64,000 nucleotides of DNA from Roseovarius lutimaris (GTDB lineage: Bacteria > Pseudomonadota > Alphaproteobacteria > Rhodobacterales > Rhodobacteraceae): positions 1 through 64,000 of the forward strand of contig NZ_FOVP01000011.1 in NCBI RefSeq assembly GCF_900115165.1. The letters run 5' to 3'. Shown here piece after piece: positions 16,290-25,608 of the stretch. A model generated the notes under the pieces. It worked only from the letters and a program-made list of their open reading frames with translations. It was not told the origin of the DNA and ran no database searches. Numbering within the stretch: the stretch's first letter is position 1; every line of letters begins with the position of its first letter. A program made the position numbers and the translations under genes.

Positions 16290-17141
16290 CTACGCCGCGA
16301 CCTCGCGAAGGCCAAGGATGCGGCGTGCCTCTTGCCATGTGGCGACGGGGCGTTCGTATTTTTCGCACAGTTCAACCGTGCGCGTGACCAATGCCGCGTT
16401 TGATGGCGCCAGGGTGTCGCGATCCAGCCGGATGTTATCCTCAAGCCCGGTGCGCGCATGCCCGCCCGCCGCAATCGCCCACTCATTTACGACGATCTGC
16501 TTTGGCCCCACGCCCGCCGCGCACCAGGGTGCATCGCCAAACAGGCGTTTGACGGTTTGCACGTAGAAATCAAACACCTGCTTGTCGGCGGGCATGGCAT
16601 TCTTCACGCCCATCACGAACTGGACATAGGGCACATCCTTGATCTGGCCCCGCGAATGCATCAGGGCGGCATGAAAGATATGCGACAGATCGAACGCCTC
16701 GATTTCGGGTTTCACATCGTATGTGATCATCTCCGAGGCAAGCCAGTTCATCAACTCGGGCGGGTTTTCATAGACACGGTTCGGGAAATTATTCGAACCG
16801 ACAGACAGCGAGGCCATATCGGGGCAGAGCGGCAACATCCCGCCGCGTTCGTTGCCCGCGCCAGAGCGCCCCCCGGTCGAAAGCTGCACGATCATGCCGG
16901 GGCAATGTGTCTCGATCCCATCCTTGAGGCGGGCAAACCGCTCGGCGTCCGAGGTGGGTTTGCCAGCGTCATCGCGCACATGGCAATGGGCAATACTGGC
17001 CCCGGCCTCAAAGGCGGCATGGGTGCTTTCGACCTGTTCGGAGATCGTGACCGGAACCGCCGGATTGTCGGCCTGCGTCGGCACCGAGCCGGTGATCGCG
17101 ACGCAGATGATGCAGGGGGAATTTGCAGGTGTTTCAGACAT
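16290..17141 (-). CDS. beta-keto acid cleavage enzyme (BKACE, DUF849)
   Basis: BKACE enzymes condense a beta-keto acid with acetyl-CoA to give acetoacetate and a new CoA ester; the founding member, Kce, acts in lysine fermentation. The 283-residue protein has the zinc-binding HCHVRDD motif (His52 and His54), QLSTGGRSG, and the C-terminal GHARTGLEDN. All core elements are intact. It stands alone on the minus strand between the glycan block and pqiC. The substrate cannot be predicted without the specificity residues being compared against characterised members. Confidence 0.9.
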   Translation of the reverse strand: MSETPANSPCIICVAITGSVPTQADNPAVPVTISEQVESTHAAFEAGASIAHCHVRDDAGKPTSDAERFARLKDGIETHCPGMIVQLSTGGRSGAGNERGGMLPLCPDMASLSVGSNNFPNRVYENPPELMNWLASEMITYDVKPEIEAFDLSHIFHAALMHSRGQIKDVPYVQFVMGVKNAMPADKQVFDFYVQTVKRLFGDAPWCAAGVGPKQIVVNEWAIAAGGHARTGLEDNIRLDRDTLAPSNAALVTRTVELCEKYERPVATWQEARRILGLREVAA

Positions 17142-17256
17142 CTAGGAATACCGTTTGGTTGTCATTCAGAGGGCAGATACGAAGAGCATAACCCGATCCG
17201 CCCTACCTAGCGATCAGAGTTTTTCGGCGCTGCCCCTGTTCGCTTGCGCCATCCCC

Positions 17257-17826
17257 CTAGCGCAGACCGTTGCGGGCAATATCGGCGGCCAGGTCAAGGA
17301 TCACCTGACCGCGCGCCTGCGCAATCGCCTGCGGCCCACCGGCGGGGTCAAACGGCACGGCAAGATCAAACAGCCCGGACCGCTCGCGCCCGCCATCGCT
17401 CACCCCGACGAAATACTGACCCGAGGCGCGAAATTGGCCATCGGCGCCCGCGACAAGTCGTTCAAACCGGATATCGAGCCGGGCATCGGGGAAGGCCTCG
17501 AACGGCCAGGGCGCCGAGGCGACGCGCGCGCCGGAAAGCCGCGACAGGTTGCGCGCCAGATCAAGCGCAATGGCGCGTTCGGGGGAATCGGCCCAAAGTG
17601 CTGCGCCATCGGTGACAAGTCTGCCGCCGGCATCCTCGATCGCGATTTCATCGGCGGCGGCGTAGGTCGGCAACGACACCTCACGTACCTCGACCGAGCG
17701 GAACCCGATCCGAAGCTTTTCGGTCACCTCGGGCGTGGCCACGGCATAGCGATCCGGCGCGGCACCACAGGCCGCAAGGCCAAGGGCAAGTCCAGCGATG
17801 GCAGGTTTGAGAAAGGTCATGGTCAT
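17257..17826 (-). CDS. pqiC: PqiC-like ABC transport auxiliary lipoprotein
   Basis: A 189-residue outer-membrane lipoprotein candidate: the signal peptide AGLALGLAAC ends in a lipobox Cys near residue 20. The mature part has the PqiC/LptE-like layout (KLRIGFRSVEVREVSLPTY, ALWADSPERAIALDLARNL). PqiC forms the outer-membrane end of the PqiABC intermembrane lipid-transport bridge. The start overlaps the pqiB stop as ATGA (4 bp), and an internal ATG two codons later is also possible. It is last in the operon pqiA-part1, pqiA-part2, pqiB, pqiC. Confidence 0.88.
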   Translation of the reverse strand: MTMTFLKPAIAGLALGLAACGAAPDRYAVATPEVTEKLRIGFRSVEVREVSLPTYAAADEIAIEDAGGRLVTDGAALWADSPERAIALDLARNLSRLSGARVASAPWPFEAFPDARLDIRFERLVAGADGQFRASGQYFVGVSDGGRERSGLFDLAVPFDPAGGPQAIAQARGQVILDLAADIARNGLR

Positions 17827-19907
17827 CGTCCCCGTATGAGTGCGTCTGGATTGCGTTCCAGCATCCGCGCCAGCGATGTCATCGCATCCGCGGCCTTTGA
17901 GATATCGCGCAACGCGGCCTGCGCGTCGCGGCTTAGGGTTTCGCCCTTGTTATAGCCGGCGATGGTGGCGCTGGCCTGATCAAACACGCGGCGGATGCGA
18001 TCGACAAGCGCCGGCAGGTCCTGGGTCGAGGTGGCCACCGCATCGGCGGCCTGCCGGGTCGACTCCAGCGTTGCATTGATGTTGGTCACGGCCCCGCCCC
18101 GGCGCAATTCGGCCAGGGTCGCGTTGATCTCGTTCAGAGCCGCGCCAAGATCGGCCGGAAGCTGGCGTGCGGCCTCGGTGCCAAGGATTTCATCCGCCGA
18201 GGTGGTCAGCGCGGTCAACTGCGTCGTCAACTGGTCAAGCGGCAGCGCCTTGGCCTTGGCCGCAACCGCCTCAAGCTCGCTCACAAGGGCGGGCACACCT
18301 TCCACCGAGGCGGTGACGCCCCGGGCCGCATCCGCGGCGGCATCCACGGCGGTGGCAAGCCGGGTGGTCAGCTGATCCTGCTCAAGCTGCGTCAGAAGGG
18401 TTTCAAACCGCCCGATTGCCGCGTTCAGCGTGCCAGGAATATCCTGCACATCCTGCGAGGTCACGATACCGCGCACATCGCCCAAAAGCGCGCGCAGGTC
18501 CTGCGGCGTCTCGCGCAGATCCTCGTCCGACACAAACGCCTCGGCGCTGTTGAGAAAGTCAATCGCACTGTTGAGCAATTCCTCGATCGGCAGGTTGTTG
18601 ATCCGGTTGAACACGCCCTCGACCGTCGCGGCGGCATCGGAAATTTCGCTTTGCGTCGTCGGGATGATCGGCACGATGCCCTCGCCGGTCACAAATGGTG
18701 CCGGGGGCGCATCGTCGACCTGAAGCAGTTCGATCTTGAGGCCGCCGGTCAACAGGCTGGCCGAGGCGAGACGCGCGCGCAGACCTTCCTGAATGCGGGC
18801 CTCAAGGAACCTGAGCGCCGCCTCGGGCGTCACCTCATCCTGAAGACCAAGCCGGGCGGGCTGAATGGACAGGATCGCATTCAGGCGCACCCGGTTGTCG
18901 CCAAAGGCATTGGCGTCAATCACGCCGGAAACGCTCTGGACCTTGCCGATCTTGAGTCCGCTCAGCTCGACCGGGGCATCGACGGCGAGGCCGGCAATAT
19001 TGCCGTCAAACACCACCCGCATCTCAAGGGTTTCAACCTCGGAGGCGTTGAACAGGCTGTTACGCGCCGAGGGTTCATCGGCGAAGACCTCGAACACGGT
19101 GCCATCCTCAACCGGATCGCCGCCCGACACGAAGGTGTCAAAGGTAAGCCCCCCGCCAACCAGCGTGGCGAAGGAGGAAAAGTCGATCTCGGCCCCGCTC
19201 GGGCCAACCGAAAAGGTAAAGCCAGAGGTTTCCCAGAACCGCGTCGAGGGCGAAATCAGGTGGCTGTAATCGTTATAAATGATCGCCTCGGCGATGGCGA
19301 AACTGCCTTGCTGTGAAATTCGCGCCTTGCCGACACGGCCCACTTCGATGCCGCGAAACAGAATCGGGCTTTTGTCGGTCATGGTGCCGCCCGGTGTGGT
19401 ACGCAGCGCAAGTTGCAGCCCCTTTTGACCCGACTGGAAAAGTGGCGCCTCGACCGCCCCCTTGAAGCGGCTGCGCGCTGGGCCGATGGTGCTATCCCAT
19501 GAGCCTTCGATATAAACGCCTGAAAGGACCGTATCGAGGCCACTTATGCCGCGCGCGGTCAATTCAGGCCGGACCACCCAAAAGGTCGACCCCGCATCGA
19601 CATAGGGCGCGACGGCCTTGTCAAGCCGCACATGCGCCACCACCGAGCCAAGTCCGGAGCTGAAGGTGACATTTTCAACCACCCCGACACTGACATCACG
19701 ATAGCGAAGCTCGGTCTCACGCTTGGCGATGCCGGCCCCGTCGGCGAATTCGATCTCGATCAGCGGGCCGCGCGCGTCATAGGCCTGCCAGGCCACAAAA
19801 AGCGCAATCGCCAGTGCCAGAAACGGAATCGCCCAGACCATCGAGATCCGCGCAAGCAAGGATTTGCGCACATTCTCGATGGCAACGGGGGGAGGGGTCT
19901 CAGTCAT
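17823..19907 (-). CDS. pqiB: PqiB, MCE-domain intermembrane transport protein
   Basis: The 694-residue protein has one N-terminal membrane helix (MVWAIPFLALAIALFVAWQ) followed by three MCE/MlaD domains, seen as GPLIEIEFADGAGIAKRET (about 50), GTMTDKSPILFRGIEVGRV (about 175) and VVFDGNIAGLAVDAPVELSG (about 300). A long helical region rich in Ala, Leu and Thr fills residues 430-690; in PqiB this forms the needle that spans the periplasm. It is longer than the 546-residue E. coli protein, mainly in this helical part. The 5' end overlaps the second PqiA gene by 8 bp. Confidence 0.93.
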   Translation of the reverse strand: MTETPPPVAIENVRKSLLARISMVWAIPFLALAIALFVAWQAYDARGPLIEIEFADGAGIAKRETELRYRDVSVGVVENVTFSSGLGSVVAHVRLDKAVAPYVDAGSTFWVVRPELTARGISGLDTVLSGVYIEGSWDSTIGPARSRFKGAVEAPLFQSGQKGLQLALRTTPGGTMTDKSPILFRGIEVGRVGKARISQQGSFAIAEAIIYNDYSHLISPSTRFWETSGFTFSVGPSGAEIDFSSFATLVGGGLTFDTFVSGGDPVEDGTVFEVFADEPSARNSLFNASEVETLEMRVVFDGNIAGLAVDAPVELSGLKIGKVQSVSGVIDANAFGDNRVRLNAILSIQPARLGLQDEVTPEAALRFLEARIQEGLRARLASASLLTGGLKIELLQVDDAPPAPFVTGEGIVPIIPTTQSEISDAAATVEGVFNRINNLPIEELLNSAIDFLNSAEAFVSDEDLRETPQDLRALLGDVRGIVTSQDVQDIPGTLNAAIGRFETLLTQLEQDQLTTRLATAVDAAADAARGVTASVEGVPALVSELEAVAAKAKALPLDQLTTQLTALTTSADEILGTEAARQLPADLGAALNEINATLAELRRGGAVTNINATLESTRQAADAVATSTQDLPALVDRIRRVFDQASATIAGYNKGETLSRDAQAALRDISKAADAMTSLARMLERNPDALIRGR

Positions 19908-20550
19908 TGGCGGAGGATCCTTCGGGTTTGGTCTGTAAATCCCAGATCATCCGGCTGTCAAAGGCCTGGGCAGAGAGCATCGTGAAAATCACCGAGAGGG
20001 CAAAAAACAGGCTCGCGCGGCCGGGATTGATGGCCGCCAACGTGTTCAATTGCACCAGCGACGACAGGATCGCAACCACGAAGATATCAATCATCGACCA
20101 GCGGCCGATATATTCAACCACTTCGTAAAGCCGCTGACGCTGGTGTTTCGAGACCGTGGATACGCGCGTGACTGAGATGGCCAAAAAGGCGATGGCCATG
20201 AATTTGGCAAGCGGGATGACTACGCTGGCCACCAGAATGATGATCGCAATGCCGATCGCGCCGTGATGCACAAGCTCGATCGCGCCGCCAACGATGGTAT
20301 CTTCCTGCACGCTCAAGAGGGTGCGAGTCCGAAGCATCGGGTACACATTTGCCGGCACATAGCACATCAGCCCCACAAGCCAGAGCGCCCAGACCCGTTG
20401 CAGGCTCTTGGTGTCTCGCGCCACGATCCTGCTGCCGCAGCGCGCACAGGTTTGCGTGCCCGCAGGCCACACCTTGGCACAGCGGTTACAGGCGACAAGC
20501 CCAAGGTCGCGGGCGCTTATGATGTCTGGGTTTTGTCCAGCGATTTCCAT
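19900..20550 (-). CDS. pqiA: PqiA-like membrane protein, second half
   Basis: This carries one PqiA domain: a zinc-ribbon-like CNRC...CARC pair followed by four membrane helices (for example ALWLVGLMCYVPANVYPML). In E. coli PqiA one polypeptide holds two such domains; here they are two genes. The start is set at MEIAGQ, with a longer in-frame Met five residues earlier also possible. It overlaps the upstream half by 34 bp and pqiB by 8 bp. The product is probably an inner-membrane partner of the MCE protein. Confidence 0.88.
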   Translation of the reverse strand: MEIAGQNPDIISARDLGLVACNRCAKVWPAGTQTCARCGSRIVARDTKSLQRVWALWLVGLMCYVPANVYPMLRTRTLLSVQEDTIVGGAIELVHHGAIGIAIIILVASVVIPLAKFMAIAFLAISVTRVSTVSKHQRQRLYEVVEYIGRWSMIDIFVVAILSSLVQLNTLAAINPGRASLFFALSVIFTMLSAQAFDSRMIWDLQTKPEGSSAND

Positions 20551-21149
20551 ACCGACCACCTGCACAGGAAATTGTCCTGCACCACTACAAGTACAACAAG
20601 CACGGCAAACATCCAGAACGCCGGACCAAAGCTCACATCCGCAAGGTCACTGACCTTGATCAGCGCGACCGCACAGCCAATGGCAAAGATTTCCGCCATC
20701 GACCAGGGCCTGAGCGCCTCTGACAGGCGAAAGGCCTGTGCAGCGCCACGGGCGGGCGGGCGGTCCATGACGATGGGCACAAGCACATAAATCGCCAACA
20801 GAACCCGCGCCAGCGGCACAAAGATAATAAGCGCCGCCGTGGTCAGCGACAGGACAATAAGCGGCCCGTCACTAAAGGCCAAAGCCGCATCAAGGATCGA
20901 GACCGAATTGCTTGCCCCCGCTGCATTGATCGACAAAAACGGAAACACCGTCGCCGCGATGATCAGGATCACAACCGCCAGTGATACCGCGATGATCTGC
21001 ACTCCGGCCTTGCGACGCGGCGTGATGAGCGCGGTGCCACAGCGTTGACACACGGCCCGCTCGCCCGCGCCGGGGCGCGCAAGGCGATAGGCCGCATCGC
21101 AATGCGGGCATACGATCATCTCATCAAGGGGAATCGGGGTCATGCTCAT
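20517..21149 (-). CDS. pqiA: PqiA-like membrane protein, first half
   Basis: First gene of the pqi operon, 210 residues. It begins with CPHCDAAYRL and CQRCGTAL, a zinc-ribbon-like pair, then four hydrophobic helices (IIAVSLAVVILIIAATVFPFLS and later ones). Both cysteine pairs are intact, so the split is not simple decay of one half. The 3' end overlaps the second-half gene in another frame. Whether the split came from a frameshift in a two-domain ancestor or is an old arrangement cannot be told here. Confidence 0.88.
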   Translation of the reverse strand: MSMTPIPLDEMIVCPHCDAAYRLARPGAGERAVCQRCGTALITPRRKAGVQIIAVSLAVVILIIAATVFPFLSINAAGASNSVSILDAALAFSDGPLIVLSLTTAALIIFVPLARVLLAIYVLVPIVMDRPPARGAAQAFRLSEALRPWSMAEIFAIGCAVALIKVSDLADVSFGPAFWMFAVLVVLVVVQDNFLCRWSVWKSLDKTQTS

Positions 21150-21277
21150 CCCTTATGGATACCCTTTTTCAGGGTCCGGCAACATAGCGGATCAAAGGCC
21201 CTGCGTGGACAGGACAAACCGTTGCCAAAAGGCCAAGTTCCAAACGGGTGCCGTCTGAGCCGCGCGTCGTTCTGATC

Positions 21278-22033
21278 TCAGGCGTCTTTGCGAAGCAGAA
21301 CCCGGCGCAACTTAGGCCTTGCGGCGATTTCTGTCACGCACCCGAATTGCGCCAGTTTTTCGATCTGTTCGTCTGCGGTTGTTTCGCGCAGGTCGAAAAT
21401 CGCCGAGCCGCCCGGCACAAGCGCCTTGTCAAGGATCGGCAGATAGCTATCGACCGGATAGTGAAACCCGCAGGAGAGAAAGCTGACCACCAGATCGACG
21501 GGCCTGATTGTTTCGGGCGCTGTGTCGTTGGGGTTCACGCATTCGATCTTCTTGGCGGCAACCCGGTTTGCCCTCAACAGCTTGCGGGCGACCTTCAAAG
21601 AGGAATAGGCCGCGCCTTCGTCCTTGAACCCGAAATGACGGTGCTCGTTCTGCTCAAGGTCGATAAGCACGACTTCGGCCTTCAGGGACTTGGCAGCAAA
21701 AAGATCAAAGAACCCGTAGCCACAGCCGATATCCGCAATGCGCGTCGGTTTGAGCTCTTTCAGCAGGTCTTCAATCGCAAGGTATTCCGCATGGATGATC
21801 CCGGCCGCGCGTTCGGCAATCTTCGCGCCCATGTCATCAATCACCGCGTTGATCGGCCCGCTGTCGCCACGGTTCCAGGCCTTGATGATCCGACCCGATT
21901 TCGGGATGTCAAACATGACCTCTGATCGTTGCAGGAGCAGGTTCAGGTAATCGTTGCGATCAAAGCAAGACATATCGAGCGCCTTGATTGCCTTGGTTGC
22001 AGACCCTGCTTCAATATCGACTTTCTTTAGCAT
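21278..22033 (-). CDS. class I SAM-dependent methyltransferase
   Basis: The start chosen gives MLKKVDIEAG and follows CAGGGGA at good spacing; a longer in-frame start 12 codons upstream lacks a ribosome site. The 251-residue product has motif I IADIGCGYGFFDLF (about residues 98-111), then VVLIDLEQNEHRHFGF and DLVVSFLSCGFHYPVDSYLP. The HFGF and FHYP phrases resemble sugar O-methyltransferases of glycan clusters, but the acceptor is not clear. It is a single gene between the pqi operon and tRNA-Pro. Confidence 0.8.
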   Translation of the reverse strand: MLKKVDIEAGSATKAIKALDMSCFDRNDYLNLLLQRSEVMFDIPKSGRIIKAWNRGDSGPINAVIDDMGAKIAERAAGIIHAEYLAIEDLLKELKPTRIADIGCGYGFFDLFAAKSLKAEVVLIDLEQNEHRHFGFKDEGAAYSSLKVARKLLRANRVAAKKIECVNPNDTAPETIRPVDLVVSFLSCGFHYPVDSYLPILDKALVPGGSAIFDLRETTADEQIEKLAQFGCVTEIAARPKLRRVLLRKDA

Positions 22034-22145
22034 GATATCCCCTGTTTTTAACTGACCCGCCTCGTGCATTTTTTATATTTTGCGATTGCCTGGCAATGTA
22101 ATTCAACTCTGCATGGAAGTCTTCAAAAACAGGAGGGCCCAACCT

Positions 22146-22166
22146 GCGCAATGATAACCATTGCGC
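22146..22166. repeat. 8-bp inverted repeat (hairpin)
   Basis: GCGCAATG and CATTGCGC flank ATAAC. It lies in the 240-bp gap between tRNA-Pro and the methyltransferase start. There is no T-run, so it is not an obvious terminator; it could be an operator or a small structured element. A second GC-rich pairing follows immediately to the right. Confidence 0.35.
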
Positions 22167-22272
22167 GCAAAGCCTGACTGGCAAAGCAATGCGCGGCCAG
22201 CCAAAAGCCAGCGCAAAACAGGCGAGATGCGGCCAATCTCGCGATGATCATCATAATCGAATATGGATTTAC

Positions 22273-22349
22273 TGGTCGGGCTGAGAGGATTCGAACCTCC
22301 GACCCCCTGCTCCCGAAGCAGGTGCGCTACCAGGCTGCGCTACAGCCCG
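22273..22349 (-). tRNA. tRNA-Pro (CGG)
   Basis: The minus strand gives a 77-nt cloverleaf with acceptor stem CGGGCTG/CAGCCCG, anticodon loop TTCGGGA (anticodon CGG, reading CCG) and encoded CCA. All arms pair. It lies between leuB and the methyltransferase gene. Confidence 0.96.
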
Positions 22350-22478
22350 ACCGTGAGACAGGCGATTATACCCCAGGGCGTGGCTTTGCAAGTGTGTTTT
22401 GGCGGCTTTATCTGCGCGCGCCGCGCCTGAGTGTTATTGGCAGGGCGCAGGCGAGGCAAGGCGCGCGACACGCAAAAA

Positions 22479-22499
22479 GGCCCGCACCGATGGCGGGCC
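22479..22499 (-). terminator. rho-independent terminator after leuB
   Basis: On the minus strand GGCCCGC, a 7-nt loop and GCGGGCC are followed by TTTTTGCG. It lies 27 bp beyond the leuB stop and should end leuB transcription before tRNA-Pro. Confidence 0.8.
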
Positions 22500-22525
22500 C
22501 ATTCTAATCTATTCTGGCGCGCCGC

Positions 22526-23632
22526 TCAGAGGCTGGCGTCAAGCGCCGCGACGATGGCATCGCCCATCTCTGTGGTCGAGATCGGCGTTTCGCCTTCATG
22601 GCCCAGCAGGTCAGCGGTACGAAGCCCATCCGCCAGCACCTTTTCGACCGCTTTTTCGACGCGCGTGGCCTCATCGCCCAAGTCGAAGGAATAGCGCAGC
22701 GCCATGGCAAAGCTGAGGATACAGGCGATCGGGTTGGCCTTGCCCTGACCGGTGATATCGGGGGCCGAGCCATGCACCGGCTCGTACATCGCCTTGGGGC
22801 GACCATTGGCCATCGGCGCGCCAAGGCTGGCCGAGGGCAGCATGCCAAGCGAGCCGGTGAGCATCGCCGCGCAATCCGACAGGACATCGCCAAACAGGTT
22901 GTCGGTGACGATCACGTCAAACTGTTTCGGCGCACGCACAAGCTGCATCGCGCCATTGTCGGCATACATATGGCTAAGCTCGACATCGGCGTAATCCTCG
23001 TCATGCACCTTTTGCACCACTTCGCGCCACAGGATGCCGGATTCCATCACATTGGCTTTTTCCATCGAACAGACCTTGTTGCCGCGCTTACGGGCAAGCT
23101 CGAACGCGGCGCGGGCGATCCGGTCAATCTCGGATTCCGTATAGCGCTGGGTGTTGATGCCGACCCGCTCGTTACCCTCTTTGAAGATGCCGCGCGGCTC
23201 GCCGAAATAGACGCCCGAGGTCAGTTCGCGCACGATCATGATATCGAGACCGGCGACGATATCCTTTTTCAGGCTGGAGAAATCCGCCAGCGCGTCAAAG
23301 CATTGCGCCGGGCGCAGGTTGGCGAAAAGATCCATTTCCTTGCGCAGGCGCAGCAGGCCGCGTTCGGGTTTGACGCTGAAATCAAGGTCGTCGTATCTGG
23401 GGCCGCCGACGGCGCCCAAAAGAACCGCATCCACCTCTTGCGCGCGTGCCATCGTGTCATCATGCAGCGGTGTGCCGTGCTTGTCATAGGCCGCGCCGCC
23501 GACCAGATCGGTCGAAACGTCAAAGGCGATGCCGCGCTTGGCGCCGAACCAGTCGATGATTTTGACGACCTCGGTCATGACTTCGGGGCCGATCCCGTCA
23601 CCGGGCAGGATAAGAAGCGAAGGGTTGCTCAT
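22526..23632 (-). CDS. leuB: 3-isopropylmalate dehydrogenase
   Basis: LeuB oxidatively decarboxylates 3-isopropylmalate to 2-oxoisocaproate with NAD, the third step of leucine synthesis. The 368-residue length is usual. Visible landmarks are [11 protein letters not shown] at the N-terminus, [13 protein letters not shown], substrate-binding arginines in [17 protein letters not shown] text, and the metal-binding [30 protein letters not shown] region (read in parts). It is about 4 kb from leuD-leuC on the same strand and is transcribed alone, ending at a clear terminator. Confidence 0.97.
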   Translation of the reverse strand: MSNPSLLILPGDGIGPEVMTEVVKIIDWFGAKRGIAFDVSTDLVGGAAYDKHGTPLHDDTMARAQEVDAVLLGAVGGPRYDDLDFSVKPERGLLRLRKEMDLFANLRPAQCFDALADFSSLKKDIVAGLDIMIVRELTSGVYFGEPRGIFKEGNERVGINTQRYTESEIDRIARAAFELARKRGNKVCSMEKANVMESGILWREVVQKVHDEDYADVELSHMYADNGAMQLVRAPKQFDVIVTDNLFGDVLSDCAAMLTGSLGMLPSASLGAPMANGRPKAMYEPVHGSAPDITGQGKANPIACILSFAMALRYSFDLGDEATRVEKAVEKVLADGLRTADLLGHEGETPISTTEMGDAIVAALDASL

Positions 23633-23693
23633 GTGGCATGTCCTTGTTGTGGCTTGATGTTGCCCGATGGCCTATCGCGAAGCCCCGCCATGG

Positions 23694-24590
23694 TCAAGAA
23701 AGGTTGGGGGCAAGCCCCTCGGCCAAGGCATCCCAGACCCGCGCGATCCGGGGCGTATGCCGCAGCGCCTGATGCGTGGCGAGCCAGATCGGCAGGCTTG
23801 GTAGGCTCAGATCGACCACCACCTGCTCCACACTTGGATCGCGCCGCGCCACCTCGACCTGACCAAAGCCGATGCCGCAACCCGCGCGCACCAGCTCCCA
23901 GTTGACCGCGTGATTGTCACAGCGCAGCGCAAACCAGTCGCGCGTCGCGCTCCAGCCGCGTTTCTGCATGCCGCGAATGATCTCTTCGTTGCGGTCATAG
24001 CCGATCAGCGGAAGATCCAGCAGATCCTGAAAGGTTTCGGGCCGCCCGGCACGGTCAAGATAGCTGCGCGCGGCAAACATACCCAGTTTCAGATCGCCCA
24101 GGTGCCGCGCCACCAGCTCCAGCTGTTCGGGCCGATACATGCGCAACGCGATATCCGCCTCGCGAAACAGCAGGTTCTCGGTGCTGTCGGTGGGGACCAG
24201 ATCAATCGTGATCCCCGGTTCCTTTTCGCGCAGGCCGGCGATCACCGGGGGCAGAATATAGACTGAAAACATCACGCTGGCGGTGATCCTGACACTGCCC
24301 TCGATCTGGGTCTGGCGGCCAGCGGCGGTAAGTTCGATTTCGTTCAGGGCCGCCTGCATCCGCCGGGCGGGGCCCATCAGCAACTGGCCGTTCTCCGTCA
24401 GCATCAGCCCCTTGGCCTGGCGATGAAACAGCACCTGTTGCAGGTCGTCCTCCAACTGACGGATCTGGCGGCCCAGCGTTGGCTGGCTGGCCCCCAGATG
24501 GCGCGCCGCCGCTGAAAGCGATCCGCAATCCGCCACCGCCAGAAAGGCCCTGACAAGCGACCAGTCAAGGGATGAAACCGGCTTATCCAT
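23694..24590 (-). CDS. LysR-family transcriptional regulator
   Basis: The 298-residue protein has the N-terminal winged helix-turn-helix FLAVADCGSLSAAARHLGASQPTLGRQIRQLEDDL (residues 15-49, read in parts) and a periplasmic-binding-like effector domain (LPPVIAGLREKEPGITIDLVPTD). It is transcribed away from the NAD(P)-binding protein gene at 24688 across a 97-bp gap, so that gene is the likely target. Two inverted repeats in the gap are candidate operators. The inducer is unknown. Confidence 0.92.
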   Translation of the reverse strand: MDKPVSSLDWSLVRAFLAVADCGSLSAAARHLGASQPTLGRQIRQLEDDLQQVLFHRQAKGLMLTENGQLLMGPARRMQAALNEIELTAAGRQTQIEGSVRITASVMFSVYILPPVIAGLREKEPGITIDLVPTDSTENLLFREADIALRMYRPEQLELVARHLGDLKLGMFAARSYLDRAGRPETFQDLLDLPLIGYDRNEEIIRGMQKRGWSATRDWFALRCDNHAVNWELVRAGCGIGFGQVEVARRDPSVEQVVVDLSLPSLPIWLATHQALRHTPRIARVWDALAEGLAPNLS

Positions 24591-24613
24591 TCATAAATGA
24601 ATACATGATAGTT

Positions 24614-24644
24614 GAATTTTGGCAATTCCTATTCTTCAAGGAAT
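24614..24644. promoter_or_regulatory. candidate LysR operators in the divergent gap
   Basis: Two inverted repeats lie side by side: GAATT-TTGGC-AATTC (24614-24628) and ATTCCT-N8-AGGAAT (24625-24644). They sit between the divergent LysR gene and its neighbour, the usual place for LysR binding sites. Binding is inferred only from symmetry and position. Confidence 0.4.
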
Positions 24645-24687
24645 GCGCAAACCTATCGTCATTGCAGCGCAATCGGAGGTTTGAGCG

Positions 24688-25608
24688 ATGCGGAAATCCG
24701 TTTTGATCCTTGGGGCCAATGGCCGCTTTGGCCGTCACGCGGCGGCAGCCTTTTGGAACGCCGGGTGGAGCATCCACCCCTTTGAGCGCACTCGCGAAGA
24801 CCTGATGCAGGCCGCCGCCACGGCGGATGTGATCGTCGCGGGCTGGAACCCGGCCTACCGCGACTGGGCGGCTCAGGTGCCCGCCCTGCATGCCCGGATT
24901 CAGGCCGCTGCGCGCGCCAGCGGGGCGACGGTGATCCTGCCGGGCAACGTCTATGTTTACGCCCCCGATACGCCCCTGCCATGGGGGCCGGACCGCGCAC
25001 ATCGTGCCACAAACCCCTTGGGCCGCATCCGGGTTGATCTTGAGGCAAGCTATCGGCGCAGCGGGGTTCAGACCATCGTGTTGCGTGCGGGCGATTTCAT
25101 TGACACCGAGCACTCGGGCAACTGGCTTGACAAGGTCATTTTGCGGGGGCTTTGCAAAGGGCGGATCAGCTATCCCGGCCCCGTCGATGTGCCCCACGCC
25201 TGGGCCTATTTGCCCGATCTGGCCTGCGCTGCGGTGGCCTTGGCCGAGAAACGCAGTGAGCTGGGTCAATTCGAAGACCTGGCATTTGACGGCTACACCC
25301 TGACCGCCAACCAGATGGCCGCGATCCTTTCGGATATCACGCGCAGGCCGGTTCAGGCCCGCCCAATGTCATGGCTGCCCATTCAGGCCGCGCGGCCCTT
25401 TTGGCCAGAGGCCAGGTATCTGCTGGAAATGCGGTATCTCTGGCAGGTGCCGCACCGGCTTGATTGTACCCGACTGGCGGCACTTTGCCCACAATTGCCG
25501 GTCACCCCACCCGAGGAGGCCCTGAAAATCGCGGCCACCCCTTTCCAGAGGGTGCCAAGGCATTGCCGGTGTCAGTCAATCTCAAGATCGACCCAGACCA
25601 TCCGGTGA
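24688..25608 (+). CDS. NAD(P)-binding Rossmann protein (epimerase/atypical SDR)
   Basis: The N-terminus VLILGANGRFGRHAAAAFW is an atypical-SDR dinucleotide loop (GxNGxxG). Later text (GNVYVYAPDTPLPWG, VDLEASYRRSGVQTIVLRAGDF, HAWAYLPDLACAAVAL) follows the epimerase/NmrA-like plan. The usual YxxxK pair is not clear. Length is 306 residues. The gene is divergent from a LysR regulator and its 3' end overlaps the EEP-family gene on the other strand by 37 bp. The substrate is unknown. Confidence 0.82.
   Translation: MRKSVLILGANGRFGRHAAAAFWNAGWSIHPFERTREDLMQAAATADVIVAGWNPAYRDWAAQVPALHARIQAAARASGATVILPGNVYVYAPDTPLPWGPDRAHRATNPLGRIRVDLEASYRRSGVQTIVLRAGDFIDTEHSGNWLDKVILRGLCKGRISYPGPVDVPHAWAYLPDLACAAVALAEKRSELGQFEDLAFDGYTLTANQMAAILSDITRRPVQARPMSWLPIQAARPFWPEARYLLEMRYLWQVPHRLDCTRLAALCPQLPVTPPEEALKIAATPFQRVPRHCRCQSISRSTQTIR

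Noticed and set aside
22598..23905. 435-residue open frame opposite leuB and the LysR gene
   Set aside because: It is the shadow of leuB; the translation has no family likeness and leuB is complete.
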